Origin: Vibrio sp. D404a
Lineage (GTDB): Bacteria > Pseudomonadota > Gammaproteobacteria > Enterobacterales > Vibrionaceae
Direction of reading: 5' to 3'
Assembly (NCBI RefSeq): GCF_030248535.1
Contig: NZ_JAHGAJ010000022.1
Coordinates: 62,001-126,000, forward strand
Length of the DNA: 64,000 nt
The notes below the pieces were generated by a model that saw nothing but the letters and a program-made list of their open reading frames with translations, made no database searches and was not told where the DNA came from. Position numbers and translations under genes: made by a program. How positions within the stretch are numbered: position 1 is the first letter of the stretch; the number at the start of each line of letters is the position of its first letter. Positions 51,460 to 60,045 of this stretch are shown here, piece by piece.

Positions 51460-53516
51460 TTGGACTCCAGGTTAAGCACCACTTCCCTGGTCGAGTCAGA
51501 TTTAAAGTCCCAGCGTTAAAGCAGTACTCAGACGTTGGAAGTTGGGTCAAGACGAGCCTGCTTGCTATTCAGGGTATTCGAGATGTGCGAGTCAATGAAG
51601 ACGCGTACTCGATTACCATTGTATATGATGCTGAACTGATCAACGCCTCAAACGTTGAAGCTCGACTGACTCAATTAGACTTTGCCCTCGCAGAGCAGTC
51701 TGAGGCGGAGCACGAGTACACACGTGGTGATATCGCGATGAATGTCATCGGCACCATTGCTGCCGCATTGTTGCCAAATAAGTGGGCTGCAATCAGCACT
51801 GCAACTCTGATAGCACCCACACTGTTTGAAGGCGTAGGTGACCTTAGTAATAAAGATATCTCCGTAGAAGTGCTGGATGCCATAGCGGTTGGACTTTCTG
51901 CTTGGCGCGGTGATTATAGCACGGCCATGATGACTCAAAGTTTGATTAGCTTAGGTGAATACATGGAGCAGAAGACGAGCCGCAATAGCGACGAGCTACT
52001 TGCCGATCTTATGCGCCCTCAAGAAAGCACGGTTTGGTTAGTGTCCGATAAAGAGCGCATTCAGGTTCACTCATCTGAACTCAAGCCTGACGATGTGATT
52101 GAGTTAGGCCCCGGTGTCGCAATCCCAATTGATGGCACCATCCTGAAAGGCACGGCCTTGGTTAACCAATCTTCGCTTACTGGAGAAAATGTGCCTGTAA
52201 GGCGAGAACAAGATGCCGTCGTTTACTCTGGCACCAGCGTCCATGATGGCACTATTCAAGTGCGCGTTGATAAGGTAGGGAGTGAAGCTACCACCGCCAA
52301 GATCGCGAAACTGATTTACGATTCACTCAGTGAGAAAAGTGAGACACAGCAAGTCACACAAGATATGGCGAATCGCCGTGTAAAAATAACCTTGGGTATC
52401 GGTGCGGCTGTCTTTGCTTTAACCCAAGACATCAACCGTGTCGCCTCCGTTTTTCTTGTTGATTACTCTTGTGCGCTTAAGCTAAGTACACCAGTGACGT
52501 TTAAATCGATCATGTATCGAGCAGCATCACAAGGCATCTTATTCAAAGGCGGCTCTGCCATTGAGAAACTGGTTAACATCGATACTTGTGTGTTTGATAA
52601 GACCGGTACGCTTACTCATGGCGATATGGAAGTGACTGATGTAATCCCGCTTTGTAATCACAACAGTGCCCGCGATTTACTGGCAATGGCAGCCTCCGTG
52701 GAAGAGCACAGTAACCACCCTCTTTCACAGGCGGTGGTCAATGCAGCAAAACAACACGAACTGCCCCACATTGACCACGGTGAAGTGGAATATGTGATTG
52801 CCCATGGTCTAAAAACCACGCTTAATAATGAGCAACTCGTCATGGGTAGCCGTCATTTTCTTGAAGTGCATGAACAGGTCGACTTTAGTGAATATGAAGA
52901 GACCATTCGCCAATACGAAGCGCTCGGTCGACACCTGATCTTCGTCTCCTACCAAGGCAAGCTCATTGGCATGCTAGGGCTCAGAGACCACCTGCGTGAA
53001 GATGCAAAAGCAACCTTAGAGAGCCTTCGAGGTTTAGGCATAAACGAACTCATCATGATCACGGGTGACAGCCAGTTTAAAGCTCAGATCTTGGGTGACG
53101 AATTGAAGCTTGATCAAATCTTCGCAGAAGCCGTCCCATCGACTAAGTCGTCGATTGTTGAGTCTCTGCAGCGACAAGGTAAAAGAGTGATGTTTGTTGG
53201 TGATGGCGTGAACGATGCGCCTGCACTTACTGCTTCTGATGTGGGTGTTGCGATGTCTCAGGGGACTGAACTTGCGAGACAAGTAGCTGATGTTGTCCTG
53301 CTACATGACAAACTGTCCGCCCTGTCTGATGCTCGTGAGCTGGCAAATATCGCGATGGGTGTCATCCATTCCAACATCAAGCTCGCAGAGTACGTCAACA
53401 GTGGCATTATGCTCGCAGCAGCTCTCGGATATCTGAGCCCTGCGATGAGTGCCCTACTCCACAATGGCACCACGCTCTCGATTCTTGGACGTTCTGCCGC
53501 ATTGCGTCACGGCTAA
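51456..53516 (+). CDS. fezB: P1B-type metal-transporting ATPase, probable FezB (P1B-6 class)
   Basis: The 686-residue protein opens with an HMA_2 module having HHFPGRVR at 8-15 and no CxxC. Helices lie at about 92-170. The actuator domain has TGE (242-244), and the helix pair at 312-350 carries DYSCALKLSTPV, so the usual CPC/CPH metal motif is SCAL (Cys339). The P-domain has DKTGT with phospho-Asp381, the N-domain HP is at 421-422, TGD at 536-538 and GDGVND at 582-587; two helices close the protein. All catalytic motifs are intact. SCA-type motifs fit my memory of the P1B-6 class that includes ferrosome FezB. It should pump iron into a compartment or out of the cytosol. Translationally coupled to the previous gene. 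Confidence 0.8.
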   Translation: MIGLQVKHHFPGRVRFKVPALKQYSDVGSWVKTSLLAIQGIRDVRVNEDAYSITIVYDAELINASNVEARLTQLDFALAEQSEAEHEYTRGDIAMNVIGTIAAALLPNKWAAISTATLIAPTLFEGVGDLSNKDISVEVLDAIAVGLSAWRGDYSTAMMTQSLISLGEYMEQKTSRNSDELLADLMRPQESTVWLVSDKERIQVHSSELKPDDVIELGPGVAIPIDGTILKGTALVNQSSLTGENVPVRREQDAVVYSGTSVHDGTIQVRVDKVGSEATTAKIAKLIYDSLSEKSETQQVTQDMANRRVKITLGIGAAVFALTQDINRVASVFLVDYSCALKLSTPVTFKSIMYRAASQGILFKGGSAIEKLVNIDTCVFDKTGTLTHGDMEVTDVIPLCNHNSARDLLAMAASVEEHSNHPLSQAVVNAAKQHELPHIDHGEVEYVIAHGLKTTLNNEQLVMGSRHFLEVHEQVDFSEYEETIRQYEALGRHLIFVSYQGKLIGMLGLRDHLREDAKATLESLRGLGINELIMITGDSQFKAQILGDELKLDQIFAEAVPSTKSSIVESLQRQGKRVMFVGDGVNDAPALTASDVGVAMSQGTELARQVADVVLLHDKLSALSDARELANIAMGVIHSNIKLAEYVNSGIMLAAALGYLSPAMSALLHNGTTLSILGRSAALRHG

Positions 53517-53577
53517 TAGCGAATGACTAATGACTCCAGCTTAAAATAATGACCCTGAGCGAAAGTCTGAAACCAAC

Positions 53578-53604
53578 AAAGCCCTGCATCATCTGCTGGG
53601 CTTT
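53578..53604 (+). terminator. Terminator after the ATPase gene
   Basis: AAAGCCC pairs with GGGCTTT around TGCATCATCTGCT. It lies 61 bp after the ATPase stop and ends the fez-like operon. Confidence 0.75.
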
Positions 53605-53625
53605 CAATTATTGCGTAGTTTCTAT

Positions 53626-53853
53626 TTAAGGCCCTACGACAATTCTTGGCGAAATAACAATGGGTTGCGCTAAGTTAAGAACCACTGGAGTTAAGGCTTT
53701 CGTTACCCTTGCAAGAGTAATCATAGTTGGTGCGATGTTAATGCTCTTGGTAGGAACAGGCACTTTTACTCTGGAAAGTTGTTGTGTTGCGGTACATCCC
53801 GTCATTGAGATAAGACCAACCATAGCTACTAGAATTTTGTTTTTGATTTTCAT
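53626..53853 (-). CDS. Small lipoprotein of unknown function
   Basis: The 75-residue protein starts MKIKNKILVAMVGLISMTGCTAT, a lipoprotein signal with Cys20, followed by about 55 residues rich in Val, Thr, Pro and Ile. AAGGA lies seven bases before ATG, which supports translation. No relatives are recognised. It is not part of the fez-like operon, being on the opposite strand after the terminator. Confidence 0.65.
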   Translation of the reverse strand: MKIKNKILVAMVGLISMTGCTATQQLSRVKVPVPTKSINIAPTMITLARVTKALTPVVLNLAQPIVISPRIVVGP

Positions 53854-54007
53854 TGTTTTGTCCTTAAATCTGAGTCCGATATTCGCGAGGGGATAACACT
53901 ATCAACCACTCCTCGTACCACTGGATTTAAGGATGCATTCATAAGTCAGATATTAAAACCAAAATCAATCAAGTCACTTATAATGACACTCCAAGTCTTA
54001 TAAAATG

Positions 54008-54754
54008 TTACTTAGGATTGATATAATCAATATTATCAAACATATCAAAGTGCCAGCGCCTTAAGGCAATAATCAAAGACGTTCCATTTCGATCACTCAT
54101 ATCAAGCTCATTGTCACCATGACAAGCGCTATAGAACTCTTCAACTAACTTCTGTAAACGAAGTTGGAACTTCTGATTGGTGTGCGGTGACATTAAACCG
54201 GTCGACATTAGTAACTTTTCATCTTGTCGACTAAAGTGACTTTGAAAAAACTCTGGTAGCACTTGAGTTAAAAAGAAGGTTTGAATAGGGCCTCCTGCTA
54301 TCCAATCAAAGTTGGGCGACAACAATAACCTAATACGGTTGTCAGGCATCAACTCCAATACCCCTATCCTGTCGAGCTCAATCAGCTTTTGCATCAGCAG
54401 CTGTTTATTGATGTTGTAGCGTTCGATGATCTCGTTAAGTTGAAATCCATTCAAGACGCAAACCGATACCATCAATAGCGCTTTGTCTGACACTATCTGT
54501 TGTTCTTGTTCAAACGTTAAGCTCTGGAGGTTTTTCTCTGCGTTTGCAGCTAGCTTAACTAGTTCACATATATCCATGCTGATCAGTTCGCAAATCGCAC
54601 TTAGCCTCGCCAAGCTGATGTTATTGCCGTCTGCAAGCAGCCTTTTCACCGAGCCTTCACTTAAGTCGAGCTTAATCGCGATGTCTTGATAGTGGATATC
54701 ATGAAGTTTGAGCTGCTTTTTCAACTCTTTAATAATGGATTGTGTTCCTGACAT
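54008..54754 (-). CDS. XRE-type helix-turn-helix transcriptional regulator
   Basis: The protein has about 248 residues from ATG 54754 (MSGTQSIIKELKKQLKLHDIHYQDIAIKLDLSEGSVKRLLADGNNISLARLSAICELISMDICELVKLA). This is a Cro/C1-type helix-turn-helix at residues 5-65. A C-terminal region of about 170 residues, predicted helical and ending in RRWHFDMFD, may bind a ligand. It is not next to an obvious target. The longer in-frame start at 54802 has no ribosome binding site. Confidence 0.78.
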   Translation of the reverse strand: MSGTQSIIKELKKQLKLHDIHYQDIAIKLDLSEGSVKRLLADGNNISLARLSAICELISMDICELVKLAANAEKNLQSLTFEQEQQIVSDKALLMVSVCVLNGFQLNEIIERYNINKQLLMQKLIELDRIGVLELMPDNRIRLLLSPNFDWIAGGPIQTFFLTQVLPEFFQSHFSRQDEKLLMSTGLMSPHTNQKFQLRLQKLVEEFYSACHGDNELDMSDRNGTSLIIALRRWHFDMFDNIDYINPK

Positions 54755-54871
54755 ATCGTTTCTTTGCTTATTAACAGACGCATCAGCTTTATAAATTAGC
54801 AAACCAAACGCGTTAAGGAACCAATTGGGCTCAAGAGTGGGTTATTTTGTGAGACGGGCGACAAGAATACA

Positions 54872-54899
54872 GAAAAACAGCCCAATCGGACTGTTTTTC
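54872..54899. terminator. Bidirectional hairpin between XRE and OYE genes
   Basis: GAAAAACAG...CTGTTTTTC with inner CC-AATC-GG. A- and T-tracts on either side fit termination of the reverse-strand OYE gene that ends 51 bp away. Confidence 0.7.
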
Positions 54900-54949
54900 A
54901 AAGAGTTACACAAGCAACAACACAGCTATCACTAAACGAGGATATATGG

Positions 54950-56062
54950 TTATATAGCCGCTAACTGAGCTTTTCGGTCTTTGTTAACAACGCAGAAATT
55001 ACCACGTTTGGTTCGGCACTTAGAGCAGCGTTCGCACTCTACTGGAGCACGGTCACCTTCTTGCCAACGTTTGATGAGTTTGGGCTCAGAAAGCAGAGGA
55101 CGCGACAAAGCAAAATACTCAATACCTGTGTTGTTTGCGATATTTTCAATAGCCGCGATATCGGTAAGTCCGCCAACTGTAATCACAGGAGCCTTAATCT
55201 CACGGCTGACAATATCACCATACTCATGAAAATAGCCCTCTTCTTGCACGGTGTAGCCATCGTAACAATCACCCACCATAGTATTGGCTTTACCATGTAC
55301 GTTACCCGACATGATGATGCCGTCTACACCCAGTTGATCAAGACGCTGGCAGATTTTTCTAGTCTCTTCGAAAGTTAAACCACCCTCAAAAAACTCAGTC
55401 GCTGTTAGTTTAACGAAGATTGGATAATCCTCTCCCACCAGTTCACGTGTCTTGTTGAAGATTTCGACCAAAAAGCGCATACGATTTTCTAAGCTACCAC
55501 CATACTCATCTCGACGTTGGTTGTAGTAAGGACTTAGAAACTGGTTGATAAGGTAGGTATGTGCAGCGTGAATTTCTACACCATCAAAGCCAGATTGTTT
55601 TGCTCTTAGGCTCGCAGCAGCGAAGGCATCAACAATGTAGTCGATGTCTTGCTTCGACATCGCTTTGCCTTGCGTTTTAGTGCCCATCTCTGGAACATCA
55701 CTCGGTGCAAAAATGACACGTTCACCAAGGTTGTAAGTGGTTTTTGTGCCACCGTAAGCAAGCTGCATAACAATCTTCGAACCATAGCTTTGCACTAGTT
55801 GGGTAAGCCTTTGGTACTCTTCGATGAACGAATCATCGTAGATCCCCATCATTCCCGCATTTGGTTTTTCTTCTGCGACAATGTTCGCATAACCCGTGAC
55901 AATCAGTCCCACTTGTCCTTGTGCAAGCTCTTCATAAATCGCATAGAGCTTATCCGTCATATGGCCATCTTCTGTCGCCATATTTTCCCACGTCGCGCTA
56001 CGCATGAATCGATTCTTTAGAACCATGTTGCCAAGGCGATTTTCGGTGAACAAAGTACTCAA
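54950..56062 (-). CDS. Old yellow enzyme-family NADH:flavin oxidoreductase
   Basis: The 370-residue protein is a TIM-barrel FMN enzyme: MSTLFTENRLGNMVLKNRFMRSATWENMATEDGHMTD, the active-site region DGVEIHAAHTYLINQFLSPYYNQRRDEYGGSLENR and PVITVGGLTDIAAIENI. The C-terminal Cys group CERCSKCRTKRGNFC is characteristic of one OYE branch. It reduces alpha,beta-unsaturated carbonyls or nitro compounds. The start codon is TTG with GAGGG six bases upstream. It is on the same strand as the NAD(P)-binding gene before it, but a hairpin separates them. Confidence 0.88.
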   Translation of the reverse strand: MSTLFTENRLGNMVLKNRFMRSATWENMATEDGHMTDKLYAIYEELAQGQVGLIVTGYANIVAEEKPNAGMMGIYDDSFIEEYQRLTQLVQSYGSKIVMQLAYGGTKTTYNLGERVIFAPSDVPEMGTKTQGKAMSKQDIDYIVDAFAAASLRAKQSGFDGVEIHAAHTYLINQFLSPYYNQRRDEYGGSLENRMRFLVEIFNKTRELVGEDYPIFVKLTATEFFEGGLTFEETRKICQRLDQLGVDGIIMSGNVHGKANTMVGDCYDGYTVQEEGYFHEYGDIVSREIKAPVITVGGLTDIAAIENIANNTGIEYFALSRPLLSEPKLIKRWQEGDRAPVECERCSKCRTKRGNFCVVNKDRKAQLAAI

Positions 56063-56100
56063 GTGAAACCCTCTAGATCTGTTTTCGATGTCGACAAACG

Positions 56101-56140
56101 AAAAAGAGCAATCACCGATATACTATCGAGGATTGCTCTT
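56101..56140 (-). terminator. Terminator (reverse strand) after NAD(P)-binding gene
   Basis: AGAGCAATC...GATTGCTCT is a 9-bp stem, with a CCGATA/TATCG inner pairing, and the reverse strand runs into CTTTTT. It lies about 150 bp beyond the stop of the gene at 56293. Confidence 0.7.
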
Positions 56141-56292
56141 CACTGTTCAAAGCGAACGATGTCGTGAATGACACGCATAGTAACGACTAATCGCAAGCCA
56201 GAACTTAATCTAGATTAAGGTTAATGCTTCCTTTTAGGGAAACGGAGGCTTAGCCAAGTGATAGCTAGCCTTAAAGGAAATAATACCTGCGA

Positions 56293-56928
56293 CTAACCGT
56301 ATTTCACCGTTGGATCGACACATTGGTATATCTCACCGATACACGCATCGTTGGTCACCAAGCTCTCTACGATACGCGCCACCTCTTGACGGTAAATCAC
56401 ACCATGAATCTCGCCAGATTGAGATACTTCTCCCTGATTAGTAACTTCTCCATCAATCAGTCCACCCGGTCTTAGAATCGTAAAGTCCAGATCACTCGAC
56501 GCAAGCCAAGCTTCAGCAAGACTCTTCTCTCTAACTGCAGCGCCAAACCCTTGTCTCGCACGCTCCGATAAATATTGCCACGAATCGCCACATCCTAATG
56601 ATGTCACCAATAAAAAGCGCTTAATCTCACGCTTCTGTAGAGCGTCAATCAAATAACGATGTCCGATATAGTCGACTGGAACTTCGGCTCTAAAACTACC
56701 CATGCTAGACACAACCAAACAGTCTTGAGGTAACGCCTCTACTGTAGCGTCTACTTGATCTTGCTGAGTGGCATCACAGCTTAATGTTTGCAGTTTAAGC
56801 TCACCCAAGCGAGGGTTCTTACTTGGATTTCGAGCAATAGCGATAACATTAAAACCACTTTGGTGAAATTGTTCGACCATAGCAGCACCCAAGCCACTCG
56901 CAGCTCCCCAAATCGCGACAGTTTTCAT
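56293..56928 (-). CDS. NAD(P)-binding Rossmann-fold protein (atypical SDR)
   Basis: The 211-residue protein begins KTVAIWGAASGLGAAMVEQFHQSGFNVIAIARNPSKNP, a Rossmann nucleotide-binding GxxxGxG-type motif. It continues with LVVSSMGSFRAEVPVDYIGHRYLIDALQKREIKRFLLVTSLGCGDSW and DFTILRPGGLIDG. The layout fits the SDR_a5/NmrA-like group often annotated as NAD(P)H-binding or NADH-flavin reductase-like. AGAGGT precedes ATG. The substrate is unknown. Confidence 0.82.
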   Translation of the reverse strand: MKTVAIWGAASGLGAAMVEQFHQSGFNVIAIARNPSKNPRLGELKLQTLSCDATQQDQVDATVEALPQDCLVVSSMGSFRAEVPVDYIGHRYLIDALQKREIKRFLLVTSLGCGDSWQYLSERARQGFGAAVREKSLAEAWLASSDLDFTILRPGGLIDGEVTNQGEVSQSGEIHGVIYRQEVARIVESLVTNDACIGEIYQCVDPTVKYG

Positions 56929-57054
56929 ACAGACCTCTAAACAGTTGAATATACGGTCATGTTAGCGAAGTTGTCTTATTCTTTCTTATATGCAGATCAA
57001 TAAAATGAAAATCATTCGTATTTTCAAAATTAAAATATGCTGTTCAACGATTAT

Positions 57055-57083
57055 AAAAAAGGCTGACTTAACCAGTCAGCCTT
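57055..57083 (-). terminator. Terminator after outer-membrane protein/FadL operon
   Basis: AAGGCTGAC pairs with GTCAGCCTT around TTAACCA; the reverse strand ends in TTTTTT. It lies 30 bp after the last stop codon. Confidence 0.85.
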
Positions 57084-57112
57084 AATCAAGACAAAATCAA
57101 CGACATTCGAGT

Positions 57113-57805
57113 CTAGTTGAATTCGTATGTGTAAGAGATACCTACACTGTTGTTCTCTCCAAAGTCATCTTCTGCGAAAATGCTGAACAGATTAAATGAC
57201 TGCGCCTCTGAGATCTTAAAGCTCGCACCTAACCCAGCCCAATAACCGGAATAGTCGTCTGAACCCATAGATCCGCCGCCGAATGCTAATAGTGACCACT
57301 GGTCATTGATCGGCTTCAAGCCAAACGCACCCAAATAACCACCGTGTGTCGAAGTCGGCATTAATACGTAATCACTATCAACGCTGGTGTCATCAAAATA
57401 CGCGACTTCGCCATCGTTATAGCTGTAGCCCGCCATAGGAAATAGCTGCCACCCATAAGGTTCGATGCCAAAGTAACTGAGCGGCACGAAAGTACCAATG
57501 CTGTAGTTATTCTTATAGGCGTCGTTGTCGTATTCTGAGCGACTGAAGTTAAAGTTCACGATACCAAGCGGCAACAACCATGAGCCTCCAACTCGCCACT
57601 CATCGCCATCAGCATTGATTCGAGCGTTAATCATACGAGCTTCATCAAGCCCAATCGAGCCAGAGAACTTGAGTTCTTCGTTGTATGCGATACCTGCTTT
57701 GGTGACGATCTTTGTCGGATCTTCATGATGTTTCTCTTCAGCGTAAAGCGACGCAGAACAGCCGAAAGCGAGTATTGCAATGAGTAACTTTGAGTTTGTT
57801 TTCAT
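57113..57805 (-). CDS. Outer-membrane beta-barrel protein, unknown function
   Basis: The 230-residue protein has a signal peptide (cleavage near LYAEE, about residue 22). An aromatic-capped, alternating pattern of hydrophobic and polar residues ends in SVGISYTYEFN, the usual terminal beta-strand of an outer-membrane barrel. Size suggests 8-10 strands. It starts within the stop codon of the FadL-type gene (TAATG, one base shared), so the two are translationally coupled. A link to hydrophobic-substrate transport is inferred from that coupling alone. Confidence 0.72.
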   Translation of the reverse strand: MKTNSKLLIAILAFGCSASLYAEEKHHEDPTKIVTKAGIAYNEELKFSGSIGLDEARMINARINADGDEWRVGGSWLLPLGIVNFNFSRSEYDNDAYKNNYSIGTFVPLSYFGIEPYGWQLFPMAGYSYNDGEVAYFDDTSVDSDYVLMPTSTHGGYLGAFGLKPINDQWSLLAFGGGSMGSDDYSGYWAGLGASFKISEAQSFNLFSIFAEDDFGENNSVGISYTYEFN

Positions 57806-58959
57806 TAGAAGGTCGCACTAATGCCAACGAAGTGGATGCGCCCGTCGAATGTGCCATCCATGTTTACATTCGCTCTGTCCATATCAACAGACCCAAAATC
57901 CGCGTATTCATAGAACACATCAATCAAAATATCGTCCCAATAGGTTGAAGCACCCACAGAGTAACGGTACTGCTCACCAACAGGTACATCTACCCATTGC
58001 ATCGAAGGGTCGTCTTGCGGAGAGCTTTCATATGAGAAGCCCGCTTTTAATCGCCAATCCGAATTCAGTTGATAATCTGCACCTACTGCCAACTTCCAAA
58101 CGTCATCCCAATCTCGCTTGATTGGCACACCACTTGCCAAACCAAAATCTAGAACTGTCTCATCCCAAGCGCTCCAACGGTGAAGCTGAACGCTGGTTAA
58201 CAGATCTAGACGTTCGGTCACTGAATAGCTTGCACTAACATCAACAATCTCAGGCAACGCGATACCGGTAGACATCGAATCTAGTGGCCCGAGACCTTTT
58301 ACATCATTATTAAACTCATGCTCTAATTTAGAACGATAGCTCATGCCCAGCTTAAGTTGCTCGGTTGGCGTGTACATGACACCCAAGTTGTAGCCATATG
58401 CCCAGTCAGTATCTTGTTTTGCTGTCAACATTGAGGTGGTTTGTTGGAACGCTGCCCAGCCGAGCTGAACACCGGCACCAATAGATAGCTGCTCATTCAC
58501 TTGATAGCTTAACGCAGGGTTAACCTGCATTGCAGTCAGCGTAATGTCTTCAAGCAAAGCTGCGCCAGCCCAATCACTGCCGTAATCTAAACTCGAGCCA
58601 CCTGCAGCGCCCAACGCGATACCGAAATGAAGTTTGTCTGTGATTTGATGTGCATGGAACGCACCCGCTGAAGGCAGAACAGAGTGACCACGCCCATCAC
58701 CTGCAGAGCTGTTATCTTGGTAGTCCATTTCAAGATCGAACACCATAGCATTGATGGTGGTTTTACTTTCACCCATGTAAGACATTGTCGCTGGGTTTGT
58801 CCACATCGCCGCAGCGGAGCGAGTATAAACACCATCACCTGCGCCAGCAGTACCTGCGTTCGCAATCACCGCTTCTTGAAGGAAGATACCACTCGCAGAA
58901 ACATTGAGGCTTGCCACTATGGCGGCAGCAGCTATAGAGAATTTAAAATTGTTTTTCAT
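57805..58959 (-). CDS. OmpP1/FadL-family outer-membrane transporter
   Basis: The 384-residue protein has a signal peptide and the family N-terminus SGIFLQEAVIANAGTAGAGDGVYTRSAAAMWTNPATMSYMG. That stretch matches the FadL hatch region (NAG-rich loop and DASTxxxNPAG-like motif). A barrel of about 14 strands ends in HFVGISATF. FadL proteins admit long-chain fatty acids and other hydrophobic compounds. It is the first gene of a two-gene operon with a small beta-barrel protein. No fatty-acid degradation genes adjoin, apart from an enoyl-CoA hydratase-like gene nearby. Confidence 0.88.
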   Translation of the reverse strand: MKNNFKFSIAAAAIVASLNVSASGIFLQEAVIANAGTAGAGDGVYTRSAAAMWTNPATMSYMGESKTTINAMVFDLEMDYQDNSSAGDGRGHSVLPSAGAFHAHQITDKLHFGIALGAAGGSSLDYGSDWAGAALLEDITLTAMQVNPALSYQVNEQLSIGAGVQLGWAAFQQTTSMLTAKQDTDWAYGYNLGVMYTPTEQLKLGMSYRSKLEHEFNNDVKGLGPLDSMSTGIALPEIVDVSASYSVTERLDLLTSVQLHRWSAWDETVLDFGLASGVPIKRDWDDVWKLAVGADYQLNSDWRLKAGFSYESSPQDDPSMQWVDVPVGEQYRYSVGASTYWDDILIDVFYEYADFGSVDMDRANVNMDGTFDGRIHFVGISATF

Positions 58960-59056
58960 TAAAAGAGGCTCATTTAGCTAATTGATAATTCGACTAGCCG
59001 TAGGGTATCTCAAACCTCTATAAACAAATGGAATAACGCGTATTACTAGCCAAGGG

Positions 59057-59881
59057 CTATTTAAACTGCCTTACCTCGAACGCCCTTGGCTCGTCTTGGT
59101 TTCTCTCTCGCTGACCAGCAATAATTCTGTTCTTACTCATGCCCACTTTAATTTGATACCAAGTCTCTAACATGAGTGCTTTGCCAGGGCTGCTCCACCA
59201 CGTTTTTTGATAGAGCTTCTTGTTAGCAGCTATCGCGTCGGGGCTTCGATTGGCGCACTCTAACGCCAAATTGTACGCTTCCGTATAAGGATCGGATGAG
59301 AGTCGAGTAACCAAGCCGTAGCTCTTGGCTGTTTGGCTGTCGATCACTTTGGCGGTCATCGCCATCTCTAAGGTGTGGTCTTGACGCATCACTTCTCGAA
59401 ACGCAAGTGATCCACCCATATCAGGGATCAGCCCCCACTTCCCTTCCATGATTGAGAAATTTGAGTCGTAGCTTGCGATACGGAAATCACCACCACAAGC
59501 CAGTTGGAGACCACCGCCCCAGCACTTACCATGAATCGCAAAAATCACCGGACACGGTATGTCTCTCCAACCTGTCGAGAAACGCTGAGCGGCATTCGCC
59601 TGAGTCGGCCACCATTTGAACAACAACTTGATCGCCCCCATTTTACTGGTCAGTAGCGACTTCACATCCAACCCTGAGCAAAAATCACTGCCGCTACCGG
59701 TGACGATCACTGCTCGTATGGTTCGATTACGCTTTAATGTTCGCGTGAGTTGGTTAACAGCAATAAACATATCTATATCAATCGCATTGAGTTTATCTGG
59801 TCGATTGAGGGTTACTGTCGCGATATTGTTGTCATCTATGGTGCAAGTTACACGATCTTGATTAGGCATAATGTAAGACAT
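59057..59881 (-). CDS. Enoyl-CoA hydratase/isomerase family protein
   Basis: The 274-residue protein has the crotonase fold: TVTLNRPDKLNAIDIDMF at the start, the oxyanion-hole segment FCSGLDVKSL, GKCWGGGLQLACGGDFRIASYDSNFSIMEGKWGLIPDMGG, and typical C-terminal helices. Glu residues in the IMEGKWGLIPDMGG stretch are candidates for catalysis. It acts on acyl-CoA, perhaps in fatty acid breakdown, which fits the nearby FadL gene. An internal Met four codons on is an alternative start. It has no adjacent beta-oxidation genes. Confidence 0.87.
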   Translation of the reverse strand: MSYIMPNQDRVTCTIDDNNIATVTLNRPDKLNAIDIDMFIAVNQLTRTLKRNRTIRAVIVTGSGSDFCSGLDVKSLLTSKMGAIKLLFKWWPTQANAAQRFSTGWRDIPCPVIFAIHGKCWGGGLQLACGGDFRIASYDSNFSIMEGKWGLIPDMGGSLAFREVMRQDHTLEMAMTAKVIDSQTAKSYGLVTRLSSDPYTEAYNLALECANRSPDAIAANKKLYQKTWWSSPGKALMLETWYQIKVGMSKNRIIAGQRERNQDEPRAFEVRQFK

Positions 59882-59984
59882 CCGATGTCATGGGCTTACT
59901 TTTAGAGTAAACATTTTATTAACATACTCAAATGTCTGGAAGTAAATTTGATAGGTCGTCGATGTATTGATTTGGTTTCATACA

Positions 59985-60008
59985 AAAAAGCAGTACCGAA
60001 GTACTGCT
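59985..60008 (-). terminator. Terminator after fhuB (reverse strand)
   Basis: GCAGTAC-CGAA-GTACTGC is a 7-bp stem with a tetraloop (UUCG on the reverse transcript) followed by TTTTTT on the reverse strand. It lies 37 bp beyond the fhuB stop. Confidence 0.85.
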
Positions 60009-60045
60009 GATTTTAAGATATCTAAATTAAATGCGATGCCACGAT

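Larger units (their letters stand above)
48408..53516. other. Ferrosome-like (fez-type) gene cluster
   Basis: Seven or eight small genes and one P1B-type ATPase lie together, with no housekeeping gene among them. Three HMA_2-like modules (two with HHxPGRVR), glycine-zipper/YtxH-like membrane proteins and a Met/His/Pro-rich protein sit around the ATPase. Ferrosomes are membrane-bound iron-phosphate organelles made by fez genes, whose ATPase FezB belongs to the P1B-6 class (known family, from memory). The match here is by motif and organisation; electron-dense granules would be the proof. Confidence 0.65.

Noticed and set aside
53517..53700. Possible second copy of the tRNA-Gly 3' end (integration scar) beyond the ATPase gene
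   Set aside because: I looked for the TTCGATT-CCCGC-TGCACGC segment after the cluster and did not find it; only a terminator and a small lipoprotein are present.
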